A DNA stretch of 64,000 nucleotides from Belliella pelovolcani (GCF_900156785.1 NZ_FTOP01000014.1:46466-110465); one strand, 5' to 3'; numbered from the stretch's first letter, positions 16,484 through 26,000 are shown. Translations and numbers: made by a program. The notes: generated by a model not told the origin, from the letters alone.

Positions 16484-17167
16484 TCAAAAAGTAAGGTAGG
16501 GCCTGATTTTATTGATCCATTCTTCTGTAAAAATTCGCACTTTGAATAAGTCATCAGCTGAAGCAAATGGACCATGTTGATCTCTATACGCAACAATCAC
16601 CTTTGCAGAACCATAATTAATATAAGGATGCATGGCAAGAGATTGGACATCTGCAGTATTGATCGAAATCTTTGATTTGATTCCCGGCGAAAACTCAAAA
16701 AATTCAAAAACTCTTGCGCTGACTTCCTCTGTCATCCCATAAACATCAAGTAGCTGATCCTTGCTATGCATTCCTCCTAACCCATCTCTAAACTTGATAA
16801 TTCTACCTGCCATTGTTTGACCAATACCTGGTACTATTTGAAGCACAATAGAATCTGCTTCTTCAAAATTCAACTTCTTGTAAACTTCTTGCCTTCTATT
16901 ACTAGACTGCTTTCGCGATGTATCAGCAATTGAATTTTGGTAATTGGGCATAGATGCCATTTGGATCCAACCACTTTTCTCCAAACTGTCCAATTGAGAC
17001 AAGTAGTGCTCGTTGTCTAAAGATTTTCTACTCAAAACTATATGTTCGTAGACAATAGGAATAGCATAGAGTAAAACAACAATTGGTAATAACAACATGA
17101 ACCCCCTCGATTCCCTGTTGGTGAACCCAAAATAGGTTTTGAAGAAAAAATAAATCTTTTTGACCAT
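16484..17167 (-). CDS. Helix-hairpin-helix membrane protein, ComEA-like
   Basis: 227 residues from the ATG at 17167. One transmembrane helix (about 24-42) follows a basic N-terminus, placing the rest in the periplasm. Two helix-hairpin-helix units are visible: the first near LQIVPGIGQTMAGRIIKFRD, the second near INTADVQSLAMHPYINYGSA with YRDQHGPFASADDLFKV. ComEA-type proteins bind DNA during uptake. In Bacteroidota this long form with repeated HhH is common, but its part in competence is not shown. It stands alone, with hemA diverging on its other side. Confidence 0.82.
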   Translation of the reverse strand: MVKKIYFFFKTYFGFTNRESRGFMLLLPIVVLLYAIPIVYEHIVLSRKSLDNEHYLSQLDSLEKSGWIQMASMPNYQNSIADTSRKQSSNRRQEVYKKLNFEEADSIVLQIVPGIGQTMAGRIIKFRDGLGGMHSKDQLLDVYGMTEEVSARVFEFFEFSPGIKSKISINTADVQSLAMHPYINYGSAKVIVAYRDQHGPFASADDLFKVRIFTEEWINKIRPYLTF

Positions 17168-17371
17168 ACCCGACAGCAATTAAATCAATGAAAAGTAAAT
17201 CCAAGATTCCATTATAGATCGTATCTATAGGTCATAAGTTAATAAAATTGGATTATGAAGTCAAGAATGGCGATATTTGTATCTGAATAAAGAAAATAAA
17301 AACTCTTATTTAGACAGATTTTAAATTAATCAGACATTCTTCAAAATTTTCTTTTGCTCTGTTTAATGAAT

Positions 17372-17379
17372 TAAATTTG
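17372..17379 (+). promoter_or_regulatory. -7 promoter motif of hemA
   Basis: TAAATTTG is an exact TAnnTTTG match, with a TTTG upstream at 17353-17356 (15 nt between). It lies 18 bp before the ATG at 17398 and covers the alternative TTG start at 17377, which favours the ATG. Confidence 0.5.
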
Positions 17380-17397
17380 TACCGTAAATTACCTGAA

Positions 17398-18669
17398 ATG
17401 CAAAACAACTTTAGAGCTATAAGTTTATCTCACAAGAGTGCTCCTGTTCAAATCCGGGAGATCATTGCTTTAGACGAGGCCTCTATTCATTCACTTTTGG
17501 TCAAACTGAAAGACTTTTTTAGCATTACAGACACTTTGATTTTGTCCACTTGTAATAGAACTGAGATTTATTACTCGCATGACCTTGATTTGAGTACTGA
17601 GATAATCAAGCTTATCGGTGTGGAGAAAGGTATCACAGGAATCGTAGATTACATAGAGTATTTTAAAATAATCAATAATGACAGGTTGGCCATAGACCAT
17701 TTATTCAAGGTGTCTATGGGGCTTGAGGCTCAAGTGATTGGTGATATGCAGATAGCAAATCAAGTAAAAAGAGCTTACCAAGCTTCTGCTGACCTAGATA
17801 TGGCAGGTCCATTCCTACATCGCTTGATGCACACAATCTTCTTTACCAACAAGCGAGTAGTACAGGAAACGGCTTTCAGAGATGGAGCTGCATCTGTATC
17901 CTATGCAGCAGTTGAATTGATTGAAGAATTGACTTCTAATACCTACCAACCTAGAATTTTGTTAATTGGCGTAGGAGAAATCGGCGAAGATGTAGCTAAA
18001 AATATGGTGCACCTACCTGAGGCTAAAGTCACCATCACCAACAGAACTTTTGACAAAGCAAAAGTATTAGCTGATGAAATGGGTTTTGATGTGATTCCAT
18101 TTGAAAACGCTGTATCTGCTATGAAATATGCAGATGTGATAGTATCTTCAATCATGAAATCTGAGCCATTTATCACCAAGGAGTTGGTTAGCCAATTTGA
18201 TATTGCAAGCTATAAGTTGTTTGTAGACCTTTCTGTCCCAAGGAGCATTGAGACATCAATAGAAGAGGTGCCTGGGGTATTACTATACAATGTTGATAAT
18301 ATTCGAAGCAAAGCCTCTGAGACATTAGAAAAAAGGCTTGATTCCATTCCTAAAGTAGAAAGCATCATCAGCGAAAGTATTGAGGAGTTCTACAATTGGA
18401 AAAAAGAAATGATGGTATCTCCTACCATCAATAAATTAAAAAATGCTTTAGAGCAAATCAGACTAGAGGAAATGGAAAGATTCCTCAAAAATGCTGATGA
18501 AAAAGAGAAAGCTATCGTTGAGAGGGTGACAAAGAGCATGATGCAAAAGATTCTCAAGGTGCCTGTAGTACAATTAAAGGCTGCTTGCCAGAGAGATCAG
18601 GCAGATCAAATGATAGAACTTCTATCTGATTTGTTTGATTTAGAAAAAGTCAGTGAAAAGAAAAGCTAA
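17398..18669 (+). CDS. hemA: Glutamyl-tRNA reductase HemA
   Basis: 423 residues from the ATG at 17398. The catalytic cysteine is in LILSTCNRTEIYY near residue 50. The NADPH-binding Rossmann region is ILLIGVGEIGEDVAKNM, followed by VTITNRTFDKA; the C-terminal dimerisation helices contain SPTINKLK. The enzyme reduces glutamyl-tRNA to glutamate-1-semialdehyde, the first step of C5-pathway tetrapyrrole synthesis. It is monocistronic with its own promoter-like motif and a clear terminator; other heme genes are not in the window. Confidence 0.97.
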   Translation: MQNNFRAISLSHKSAPVQIREIIALDEASIHSLLVKLKDFFSITDTLILSTCNRTEIYYSHDLDLSTEIIKLIGVEKGITGIVDYIEYFKIINNDRLAIDHLFKVSMGLEAQVIGDMQIANQVKRAYQASADLDMAGPFLHRLMHTIFFTNKRVVQETAFRDGAASVSYAAVELIEELTSNTYQPRILLIGVGEIGEDVAKNMVHLPEAKVTITNRTFDKAKVLADEMGFDVIPFENAVSAMKYADVIVSSIMKSEPFITKELVSQFDIASYKLFVDLSVPRSIETSIEEVPGVLLYNVDNIRSKASETLEKRLDSIPKVESIISESIEEFYNWKKEMMVSPTINKLKNALEQIRLEEMERFLKNADEKEKAIVERVTKSMMQKILKVPVVQLKAACQRDQADQMIELLSDLFDLEKVSEKKS

Positions 18670-18680
18670 AAAATATCCTA

Positions 18681-18706
18681 AGGGTGCCAAAAGGCATCCT
18701 TTTTTA
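18681..18706 (+). terminator. Terminator after hemA
   Basis: AGGGTGCC, loop AAAA and GGCATCCT followed by a T-run. The stem is 8 bp with one G-T pair and begins 11 bp after the hemA stop. Confidence 0.82.
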
Positions 18707-18780
18707 TTTCTTCTTATGTCAAGTTATTTTTTGAATTACAGATTCAAAGCGCTTATTTTACCTCTCAAATTACTTGATTT

Positions 18781-20349
18781 ATGAGAATTATGCGTACGAT
18801 TAAGTTGGGGCTTTTCGGTCTAGGTTTTACAATGATTTCTTTCTTAGGCTTAGCACAAACATGGGAAATATATGACCAAAATATTCAGCTGAAATCTAGG
18901 ATTCTTAATGAAGATATCAACTTTTTAAGTGAGCAGATCAGGATTGGAAAAACCAATAATCAGGTAAATTTACTGAGCAAAGAGTTTCGACCATTCCTTA
19001 ATCTCAAAGGACACAGCATCAATCAAATTATCGAACCATGGATCATTGTTGAAAGTAAGCAGGGCTTTGGAGCTTTCCACGAGTATGGAGAAGAGATACT
19101 TGCACTCGAATATGATGAAATCCAAACATTCTATACCCGTCTACTCGCTAAAAAAGGAAATAAATACTGGGTCTATGACCGAATGAATAGAACTAATCAT
19201 ATGATTGGTGAATTTGAAAATGCAACCCTAGCTCAAAATGGCCAAGTCATAGCAAAAGGAGCACAAGGCTATTTCTTACCCATTTCCGCTGATCCCGATC
19301 GAATCTATATAGAAATCAAAGAAGTCAACGAGAACTTTTTAATTTCTAAAGAAGATAGTGGCTATGGTTTGATCAATAGAGAAGGCCGATACGTATTGGA
19401 TCCGATCATTGATCACATGGTTCATTTAGAGGATGATTATTTTTATGCTTTCGATGGCAATCAATACATGCTAATCAAGGGTAGAGAAGAGAAAGTTGAC
19501 ATCAACTACACCAGTTATCATAAAATCACATTTGAAAACAACATCCTACTCGAGTATATCCACGGCAAACTCAGAAGGGTCATGAAAAATGATGGTATAC
19601 TTTTAGACATGACGGGAATGGAAGCAGTCAAACCTATTGGGAAAAACTGGTACAATATCTATACAAGAGAAAAGAAAGTAGGGCTATTAGGGAATTCAGG
19701 CTGGGAGGTAAATCCAATCGGAGGAGTAGACGCTATTCTACCTGGAAGTGAAAACCTCTATCCCGCTATCAAAGATGGGAAATTGGGATATATCAATAAG
19801 TCTGGTTCTTGGGTAATTGAAAATAAATTTGAGGAAGCTAGGCAATTTTCAAATGGTATGGCAGCTGTAAAGCTCAATGGTCAATGGACTTATATCAATA
19901 GCAAAGGAAATTTTAATCTTCAAAATACTTATGAAGATGCTAAAGATTTTCATAGGGGGCTAGCGATCGTCAAAAAAGACGGAAAAAGTAAACTGATTAA
20001 TACTAATGGAGCTATTATCACAGAACACGGGTATGATAAAATCTCTTTACTCCCTGATAATTACTATCTGACAGAAATTAAAGGGGATTTTGGATTAATT
20101 AATCCAAATGGTAAGGAAATTCTCTTTCCTCAATACGAGCTTTTGAGAAGAGAGTCTACTGATATTATTTTAGCTAGAAAAGATGGAAAATATGGGATTC
20201 TTGATGAAGATGGTAATTTCAGACTACCCATACATTATCACCAAATCCTCTTCGACCCCTCTTCCAAAAGTATTCTAGCCAAAGACAATACGCCTATACT
20301 CCCTATCGAAATTGACGCGAAAAGCAACAAAAAACGAAAAGCAGATTAA
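18781..20349 (+). CDS. Secreted WG-repeat protein, 522 aa
   Basis: A signal peptide (cleaved near GLAQ, about residue 26) is followed by tandem WG/KWR-type repeats across the whole chain. Each has a G-aromatic-G/N-x-x-G core, for example KLGYINKSGSWVIENKFEEA, QWTYINSKGNF, DFGLINPNGKEILFPQY and KYGILDEDGNFRLP. Such repeats form beta-propeller-like or solenoid structures used for binding. The protein is exported, with no lipobox or C-terminal sorting domain visible. It starts with ATG at 18781 after the hemA terminator and is followed by lpxH. No enzymatic role is evident. Confidence 0.85.
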   Translation: MRIMRTIKLGLFGLGFTMISFLGLAQTWEIYDQNIQLKSRILNEDINFLSEQIRIGKTNNQVNLLSKEFRPFLNLKGHSINQIIEPWIIVESKQGFGAFHEYGEEILALEYDEIQTFYTRLLAKKGNKYWVYDRMNRTNHMIGEFENATLAQNGQVIAKGAQGYFLPISADPDRIYIEIKEVNENFLISKEDSGYGLINREGRYVLDPIIDHMVHLEDDYFYAFDGNQYMLIKGREEKVDINYTSYHKITFENNILLEYIHGKLRRVMKNDGILLDMTGMEAVKPIGKNWYNIYTREKKVGLLGNSGWEVNPIGGVDAILPGSENLYPAIKDGKLGYINKSGSWVIENKFEEARQFSNGMAAVKLNGQWTYINSKGNFNLQNTYEDAKDFHRGLAIVKKDGKSKLINTNGAIITEHGYDKISLLPDNYYLTEIKGDFGLINPNGKEILFPQYELLRRESTDIILARKDGKYGILDEDGNFRLPIHYHQILFDPSSKSILAKDNTPILPIEIDAKSNKKRKAD

Positions 20350-20471
20350 AATAAAACCCTTTATTTCACTAGCATCTCTTATTTATATCTGTTTTGATCA
20401 ATACTTTTATTTCATCCCCACCCAATCGAATCAACCTTTAATTTCTATATTTGAAGGTCGAACGCTATGAA

Positions 20472-21233
20472 ATGAACATCCAGCTCAATCAGAAAAAAGT
20501 ATTTTTTGCCTCAGACTTTCACTTAGGAGCTCCTGACGAAAAATCAAGTAGGCAAAGAGAAGAAAAAATCATACAGTGGCTAAGCAGTATTGAAGATCAT
20601 GCCGCAGCTATTTTTTTGGTAGGTGATATATTTGATTTTTGGTTTGAATATGACAAGGTCATCCCCAAAGGATTTGTCAAGTTCATTTCTAAAATCTCCA
20701 ACTTAAGAGATCAAGGTATCCCAATCTTCTTTTTTACAGGCAATCATGATTTATGGATGAAGGATTACTTCAGCCAAGAGCTTGGCATCCCAGTGTTTCA
20801 TCAGCCTATTGAGATCACCATAGAAAACAAGCATTTCCTAATTGGTCATGGAGATGGGCTAGGTCCTGGAGACCAAACCTACAAGCTGCTTAAAAAACTG
20901 TTCACTAACCCCTTTTGCCAATGGTTGTTTAAATGGCTTCATCCCGACATCGGCATCAGAATTGCTCACAGGTGGTCTAGCAATAGCCGACTGACAAATA
21001 TGGGTAAAAATGAAGATCATTTTAAGGGAGATGATGAATGGCTTTGGGCTTATTGTAAGCAAATCGACCAAAGTAAAGCCTTTGATTATTTCATCTTCGG
21101 TCATAGGCATTTGCCTCTGGATCTTCCTGTGGGAGAAAAATCCAGATACATCAACCTTGGAGAATGGGTCAGTCAATTCACCTATGCTGTTTTTGATAAT
21201 GAAGGGTTAAAGCTCAAAAAATTCGAAGCATGA
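20472..21233 (+). CDS. lpxH: UDP-2,3-diacylglucosamine diphosphatase LpxH
   Basis: 253 residues from the ATG at 20472. All calcineurin-like metal motifs appear in order: SDFHLGAPD near the N-terminus, VGDIFDFWFEY, FTGNHDLWM, IGHGDGLGPGD and FGHRHLPLD. It hydrolyses UDP-2,3-diacylglucosamine to lipid X on the inner face of the cytoplasmic membrane, the fourth step of lipid A synthesis. The remaining early lipid A genes visible here are at 53410-56640. It shares ATGA with the next gene (4-bp overlap), so the two are probably translated together. Confidence 0.93.
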   Translation: MNIQLNQKKVFFASDFHLGAPDEKSSRQREEKIIQWLSSIEDHAAAIFLVGDIFDFWFEYDKVIPKGFVKFISKISNLRDQGIPIFFFTGNHDLWMKDYFSQELGIPVFHQPIEITIENKHFLIGHGDGLGPGDQTYKLLKKLFTNPFCQWLFKWLHPDIGIRIAHRWSSNSRLTNMGKNEDHFKGDDEWLWAYCKQIDQSKAFDYFIFGHRHLPLDLPVGEKSRYINLGEWVSQFTYAVFDNEGLKLKKFEA

Positions 21234-22057
21234 AAAGGTTTTTTTTGATTATGTCATTCTTTTGTTTTGGTCCTTTTCTATGGGCGCAAGAAAATGAATG
21301 GTCAGAACCTATCGTCATAAAACAAAACCGAATCACTGCTGTATCCTTAGACAATCAGGGCTTCATCATGATGGCAAATCAAGAGGGGGATATCTACCAA
21401 TATGATAGATTTGGTGATTTTGTCAATAACTTTTCTCCGAGCCGCCAAGGGCGTATAGACTTTTTAGAAGCTTCTTGGACAGTCAATATTTTCACTTACT
21501 CTATAGATCTCCAAGAATATAGAATTCTGGATAGGTTTCTCAATCCTATAGCTGAAAACAGAGTTCAAACGAAAGGCATCAATTTGGGGAAAGCTGCCAC
21601 GCTAGGCAATAATAACATCATCTGGATCTATGACGAATCTGACTTTAGCCTCAAGCAATTCGATCATCGAAGAAATCAAATCATACAGCAACAACCTCTC
21701 AATTTGATCTTGACCAATTCTGATTTGATGATTCAGGAGATCAAAGAATATCAAAACTTGGTATTTCTTCGCATCAAAGACGAGGGCATCAGTATCTTAG
21801 ACAACCAAGCCAACTTAATCAAAATATTACCATTCAATACCGATCAAGCTTTGTCATTCACAAAACAAGAATTGGTGTATGTTAAGAATGGACTTATTCA
21901 CTTCATGGATTATGTCAATACCAAAGCCTCCACTTTCACAATTCCAAAAGAGGTGAATAACCACTCAATTTTAATTTCCGACAAGGCTGTCATTTTTTAC
22001 AACTTATCAGAAATTTTGATCTACGACAAGGCTTTATCACCCTTAAATCAGCGATAA
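21230..22057 (+). CDS. Secreted protein with beta-propeller-like strands, 275 aa
   Basis: An N-terminal signal peptide (to about LWAQ, residue 20) is followed by short repeating strands with NxxGF/xxYD-type turns: AVSLDNQGFIMMANQEGDIY, LGNNNIIWIYDESDFSLKQFD, ISILDNQANLIKIL. This suggests a partial propeller exported to the periplasm or surface. No family is recognised with certainty; proteins of this kind occur next to lpxH in Bacteroidota. The ATGA overlap with lpxH indicates coupled expression, and a lipid A-related role is only a guess. Confidence 0.7.
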   Translation: MKRFFLIMSFFCFGPFLWAQENEWSEPIVIKQNRITAVSLDNQGFIMMANQEGDIYQYDRFGDFVNNFSPSRQGRIDFLEASWTVNIFTYSIDLQEYRILDRFLNPIAENRVQTKGINLGKAATLGNNNIIWIYDESDFSLKQFDHRRNQIIQQQPLNLILTNSDLMIQEIKEYQNLVFLRIKDEGISILDNQANLIKILPFNTDQALSFTKQELVYVKNGLIHFMDYVNTKASTFTIPKEVNNHSILISDKAVIFYNLSEILIYDKALSPLNQR

Positions 22058-22137
22058 ACGACACATCTTATAAAAAATTGTTAAAAGCTTTCATTTTTCT
22101 GCAATAAACTGGTTTGATTTTTGCAATTTTGTAGTTC

Positions 22138-22584
22138 ATGAACAAACCTATAAACCTTAAGCCTAAAATGACACACTTCGCATCAGTTTTGATGATGACT
22201 ATGTTATTTTTTTCATTTGAAGCTTTTGGTCAAATTTTTAAGAAAAGGGCTAAAGTTGAAACAGAAATTTCTTTCCCTTCCACGCTCAACAGAGAAATGG
22301 TAGCTTTTGATTTACAATCTGAAGGAATAAAAAAATTCACCATAATACTGGAAAAAAAACCAACAGTAATTACAAAAATCAAGGTTTTTGATACACTTGG
22401 AAATTTGATTCATGAAGACAGAATCAATCCAGAAGATGGAAACAAGAAGACCTTTGACTTCTCAAATGTACAAAGTCAACTATTTGTAGTAGAAGTGGGA
22501 AATGCTAAATACAATATTACAAAAAGCATCTACGCCATTCCACCAGGAAAGCGCAGTGGCAGTAATGCACAAGTTAATGAATAA
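22138..22584 (+). CDS. Small secreted protein resembling a T9SS C-terminal domain
   Basis: 148 residues. The signal peptide is about residues 12-31 after a basic start. The remainder has one beta-sandwich-like unit: FDLQSEGIKKFTIIL, then ITKIKVFDTLGNLIHED, KKTFDFSN and LFVVEVGNAKYNITKSIYAI. The pattern V-D-x-x-G-N-x-[IV] followed by a small-residue strand resembles the C-terminal sorting domain of type IX secretion cargo, but here it forms nearly the whole protein and lacks a cargo module. Either it is a stand-alone fold of that type or a generic Ig-like unit. Lone gene before a bidirectional terminator. Confidence 0.65.
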   Translation: MNKPINLKPKMTHFASVLMMTMLFFSFEAFGQIFKKRAKVETEISFPSTLNREMVAFDLQSEGIKKFTIILEKKPTVITKIKVFDTLGNLIHEDRINPEDGNKKTFDFSNVQSQLFVVEVGNAKYNITKSIYAIPPGKRSGSNAQVNE

Positions 22585-22619
22585 AAAAGTCGCTGAAATC
22601 AAATTCCAGCGACTTTTTT
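22583..22619. terminator. Bidirectional terminator, 13-bp perfect stem
   Basis: AAAAAAGTCGCTG (22583-22595), an 11-nt loop and CAGCGACTTTTTT (22607-22619). It lies between the convergent secreted-protein gene and the FKBP gene and overlaps the former's stop codon. Confidence 0.9.
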
Positions 22620-22640
22620 ATTGATACACGCAAGCTATGC

Positions 22641-23069
22641 TTAAGCGATTTCTACTAAGGTAATATCGAAAATCAAATCCTCTCCAGCTAATGGATGATT
22701 TGCATCTAAAGTAATTTTCTCCTCATCTACTGCGACTACTTTTACTGGCATAGGCTGTCCTTGTGGCCCTTGAAGTGTCAAGTCCATACCTACTTCAGGA
22801 CTAATATTGGCAGGAACCTCTGCTCTTGGAATATCCACCATCATATCGTCTCTTTTCTCACCATATGCTTCATCTGAAGGGATAGTGACAGACTTTGCTT
22901 CTCCAACTTGCATTCCATGAACAGCTGCATCAAAACCTTTGATCATATTTCCATCACCTAGGACAAACTGAAGCGGCTCTCTATTTTCAGAAGAGTCGAA
23001 TACGATTCCGCTTTTCAATTTACCCGTGTAGTGAACTTTTACCGAATTTCCTTTACTAGCTAATGACAT
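22641..23069 (-). CDS. FKBP-type peptidyl-prolyl isomerase, SlyD-like
   Basis: 142 residues, full length for a compact SlyD-like protein. The FKBP half-domains are split by an inserted flap: VKVHYTGKLKSGIVFDSS and PLQFVLGDGNMIKGFDAAVHGMQVGE at the front, an insert with EAYGEKRDDMMVDIPRAEVPANI and LTLQGPQGQPMPVKVVAVDEE in the middle, and NHPLAGEDLIFDITLVEI at the end. It accelerates proline isomerisation and acts as a chaperone in the cytoplasm. It lacks the His-rich metal tail of E. coli SlyD. No signal peptide. Confidence 0.92.
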   Translation of the reverse strand: MSLASKGNSVKVHYTGKLKSGIVFDSSENREPLQFVLGDGNMIKGFDAAVHGMQVGEAKSVTIPSDEAYGEKRDDMMVDIPRAEVPANISPEVGMDLTLQGPQGQPMPVKVVAVDEEKITLDANHPLAGEDLIFDITLVEIA

Positions 23070-23284
23070 AATTATTTTTTATTATTTATTGTAAATCACA
23101 AAGGTAGGTATTTTTGATAGGGATAAAAACCTCAGCGGACAGTATCCTGCAAAGCGTCCATAAACGTTCAAAAATTGTTCGTATTTGAACAGTATTATTT
23201 GTAATATTGCTTAAATGAGCTAGAAATAAGCTTTTTTGCGAATGGCATTATTTTGACTGAATATCAGAAAAACAATTGGTAAAC

Positions 23285-24667
23285 ATGGACAATCAGCAAC
23301 TCGGCAAAATCTTAATCATAGATGACAATGAAGACTTACTTTTTGCAGCCAAAATGCACTTGAAGAAGTATGCAAAGGAAGTTACTATCGAAAAAGATCC
23401 CCGACGTATCCCATTTTTAGTCAATAACAACAGTTATGATGTGATCCTTTTGGACATGAACTTCACTGAAGACACCACCTCTGGCAAAGAAGGCTTTCAC
23501 TGGCTCAAACAAATCAAAGAGATAGACCCTAAGGCTGTTGTAATTTTGATAACGGCTTTTGGTGATGTAGAAATGGCAGTCAAAGCTCTAAAAGAGGGGG
23601 CTTCAGACTTTATCCTCAAGCCATGGCAGAATGAAAAACTTCTGGCCACCCTAACTTCGGCTAGCAGGCTCAAAGAAAGCTATGATCAGGTAGATAAACT
23701 TTCCAAAAAACAGAAACAACTACAATCTGATCTCAAAAAGCCTTATGCTGATATCATTGGCACCAGTGCTTCTATGAAAAACATCTTCTCGATCATAGAT
23801 AAAGTAGCACAGACAGATGCTAATGTTCTAATTTTAGGAGAAAATGGTACCGGAAAAGAATTGATCGCTCGTGCGATACATGATAGGTCTCTTAGGAAGG
23901 ATGAAATCTTCGTAGGTGTAGACATGGGGGCAATTACGGAATCACTCTTTGAATCCGAACTATTTGGTCACAAGCGTGGTGCATACACCGATGCCAAAGA
24001 GGATAGAGCTGGTAGATTTGAAATCGCAGACAAGGGTACCTTATTCCTGGATGAAATCGGAAATTTGAGTATGCCTCTCCAATCTAAACTGCTCACTGTA
24101 CTTCAAAAAAGAGAAGTCACAAGAATAGGAACCAATAAAGCAATCCCTGTAGATATCAGGCTAATCTGCGCTACCAACATGCATGTGCATGACATGGTCA
24201 TGGACAATACTTTCAGACAAGATTTGCTTTATAGAATCAATACCGTAGAGATTTTCCTCCCTCCACTGAGAGAGCGTCAAGATGATATTCCACTTTTGGC
24301 TGAACACTTCCTGAAAATCTATGGACAGAAATACAGAAAGGACTTCAAAGGATTCAAGCCTGCTGCTATGCAACTATTACAACAATACAACTGGCCTGGA
24401 AACATCAGAGAACTTCAGCATGCCATAGAGAGAGCTATCATCATGGCAGAAGGAGAAGAGTTAGACAGTAGAGACTTCTTTTTTCTTAGCTCCAAACCTA
24501 CGAATGATAAAGTATCCACTCCTGCATCGTACAACCTAGATGAAGTAGAGAAAAATGTCATCCAAAAGGCCATTGACAAAAATGGTGGTAATATATCAAA
24601 AGCGGCAAAAGAGCTGGGACTAACGAGGGCCTCTCTTTATAGAAGATTAGAAAAATATGGATTATAA
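23285..24667 (+). CDS. Sigma-54-dependent response regulator, NtrC family
   Basis: 460 residues from the ATG at 23285. The receiver domain (LIIDDNEDLL, phosphoacceptor Asp in VILLDMNF) is followed by the AAA+ domain with Walker A GENGTGKE and the sigma-54 contact loop, here GAYTDA rather than the usual GAFTGA. The Fis-type HTH is at the C-terminus (GGNISKAAKELGLTRASLYRRLE). It should activate sigma-54 promoters when phosphorylated. It overlaps the sensor kinase start by 11 bp, so the two form a coupled pair. Confidence 0.95.
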   Translation: MDNQQLGKILIIDDNEDLLFAAKMHLKKYAKEVTIEKDPRRIPFLVNNNSYDVILLDMNFTEDTTSGKEGFHWLKQIKEIDPKAVVILITAFGDVEMAVKALKEGASDFILKPWQNEKLLATLTSASRLKESYDQVDKLSKKQKQLQSDLKKPYADIIGTSASMKNIFSIIDKVAQTDANVLILGENGTGKELIARAIHDRSLRKDEIFVGVDMGAITESLFESELFGHKRGAYTDAKEDRAGRFEIADKGTLFLDEIGNLSMPLQSKLLTVLQKREVTRIGTNKAIPVDIRLICATNMHVHDMVMDNTFRQDLLYRINTVEIFLPPLRERQDDIPLLAEHFLKIYGQKYRKDFKGFKPAAMQLLQQYNWPGNIRELQHAIERAIIMAEGEELDSRDFFFLSSKPTNDKVSTPASYNLDEVEKNVIQKAIDKNGGNISKAAKELGLTRASLYRRLEKYGL

Positions 24668-26000
24668 AGTAGGGCTAGCGGGAAGGATTATCCTACTCGC
24701 AGCATCGATTTTCTTACTTTCTTACTTTATCCTCAATGGAGCAGGGGTGTTTGCCACATCCCTGTTTATTATATTAATCTTGGCTCAGATCATTTTTTTG
24801 ATCAGTTATGCTGAGAGCTCTTTCAAAAAAGTCCGACAGTTTTTGGACAACATCAAACAGGATAATTATACGAGCGTTTTTCCTGTCAAATTTGATGGAA
24901 CAGAAACTGACGACCTTCATATAGAATTCAACGCCATCCTAGCTAAACTCAAAGAAGACCAAGCTGAAAAAGAAGCCAACTACCAATATTTCCGATCTGT
25001 GTTCCAACATCTCAGCATTGGACTGATCACATTTGAAGAAGATGGGAAGATTCAAATTCTAAATACAGCAGCCAAACGCATGCTGAACATAGAGCAGCTC
25101 CACTTTATTACTGAAATTGAATCTGTCAACAAAGAACTTCACCAAGCCATACATGGACTGAGAACAGGCGGGAGTGAATTGATCAAAATCGCACATCCTG
25201 ATGGTATCATGCAGCTTTCCGTTTACGTCATCGAATTGGTCATGCGGGATGTGAAGATCAAGCTAGTCTCGCTTCAGAATATTCAAAGTGAACTAGAAGA
25301 GAAAGAAATGGAAGCTTGGCAGAACCTTGTCAAAGTGCTGACTCATGAAATCATGAATTCCATCGCACCGATTTCATCACTTGCCTCCACGATCAAAGGA
25401 GAAATCGAACATAAAATAGAACAAAATCTCCCAGCAGCCCTTGATGATTTGGAAGATTACCAAATGGGAATTACGACCATCGAAAAACGCAGTGAAGGTT
25501 TGATCAACTTTGTATCAGACTTCAGAAGTCTTGCGCATATACCAAACCCCAAGTTCAGCACGATTCATCTGAAGACTTTATTACAGCAACTAGAGACCTT
25601 GATGCAGCATCAGTTTGAAAGCAATCAGATTATGACCAAGTGTACAGTCACTCCTGATGACCTAATTCTATTCGGAGATCAAAACCTCATCGAGCAGGTG
25701 CTTATCAATCTAGTTCACAATGGCATTCATGCAATGGAAACATCCATTACAAAAGTGCTATCAATTGATGCTTTTATAGATGAATCTGGCAAAATAATCA
25801 TTGAAGTAAACGATAGTGGCAAGGGAATAGAAGAGGAAGCACTTTCAAAAATCTTTATTCCTTTCTTCACTACAAAGAAAAAAGGGTCTGGCATAGGTCT
25901 GAGCTTGTCAAAACAAATCATGCGACGGCATAAGGGAAATATCCAAGTAAGATCAGAACTAGGAAAAGGAACTACTTTTAAATTAATCTTCAATGCTTAA
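24657..26000 (+). CDS. Sensor histidine kinase, NtrY-like, partner of the NtrC-type regulator
   Basis: 447 residues. Two adjacent N-terminal membrane helices (about 8-27 and 30-50) are followed by a HAMP-like/PAS region (around FRSVFQHLSIGLITFEEDGKIQILN). The H-box is VKVLTHEIMNSIAPISSLAS with the phosphoacceptor histidine; the ATPase N-box is LINLVHNGIHAME, with DSGKGIEE and GSGIGLSLS. Little is periplasmic, so it probably senses a cytoplasmic or membrane signal. Its ATG lies inside the regulator gene, and its TAA directly abuts the stop of the convergent lipoprotein gene. Confidence 0.93.
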   Translation: MDYKVGLAGRIILLAASIFLLSYFILNGAGVFATSLFIILILAQIIFLISYAESSFKKVRQFLDNIKQDNYTSVFPVKFDGTETDDLHIEFNAILAKLKEDQAEKEANYQYFRSVFQHLSIGLITFEEDGKIQILNTAAKRMLNIEQLHFITEIESVNKELHQAIHGLRTGGSELIKIAHPDGIMQLSVYVIELVMRDVKIKLVSLQNIQSELEEKEMEAWQNLVKVLTHEIMNSIAPISSLASTIKGEIEHKIEQNLPAALDDLEDYQMGITTIEKRSEGLINFVSDFRSLAHIPNPKFSTIHLKTLLQQLETLMQHQFESNQIMTKCTVTPDDLILFGDQNLIEQVLINLVHNGIHAMETSITKVLSIDAFIDESGKIIIEVNDSGKGIEEEALSKIFIPFFTTKKKGSGIGLSLSKQIMRRHKGNIQVRSELGKGTTFKLIFNA

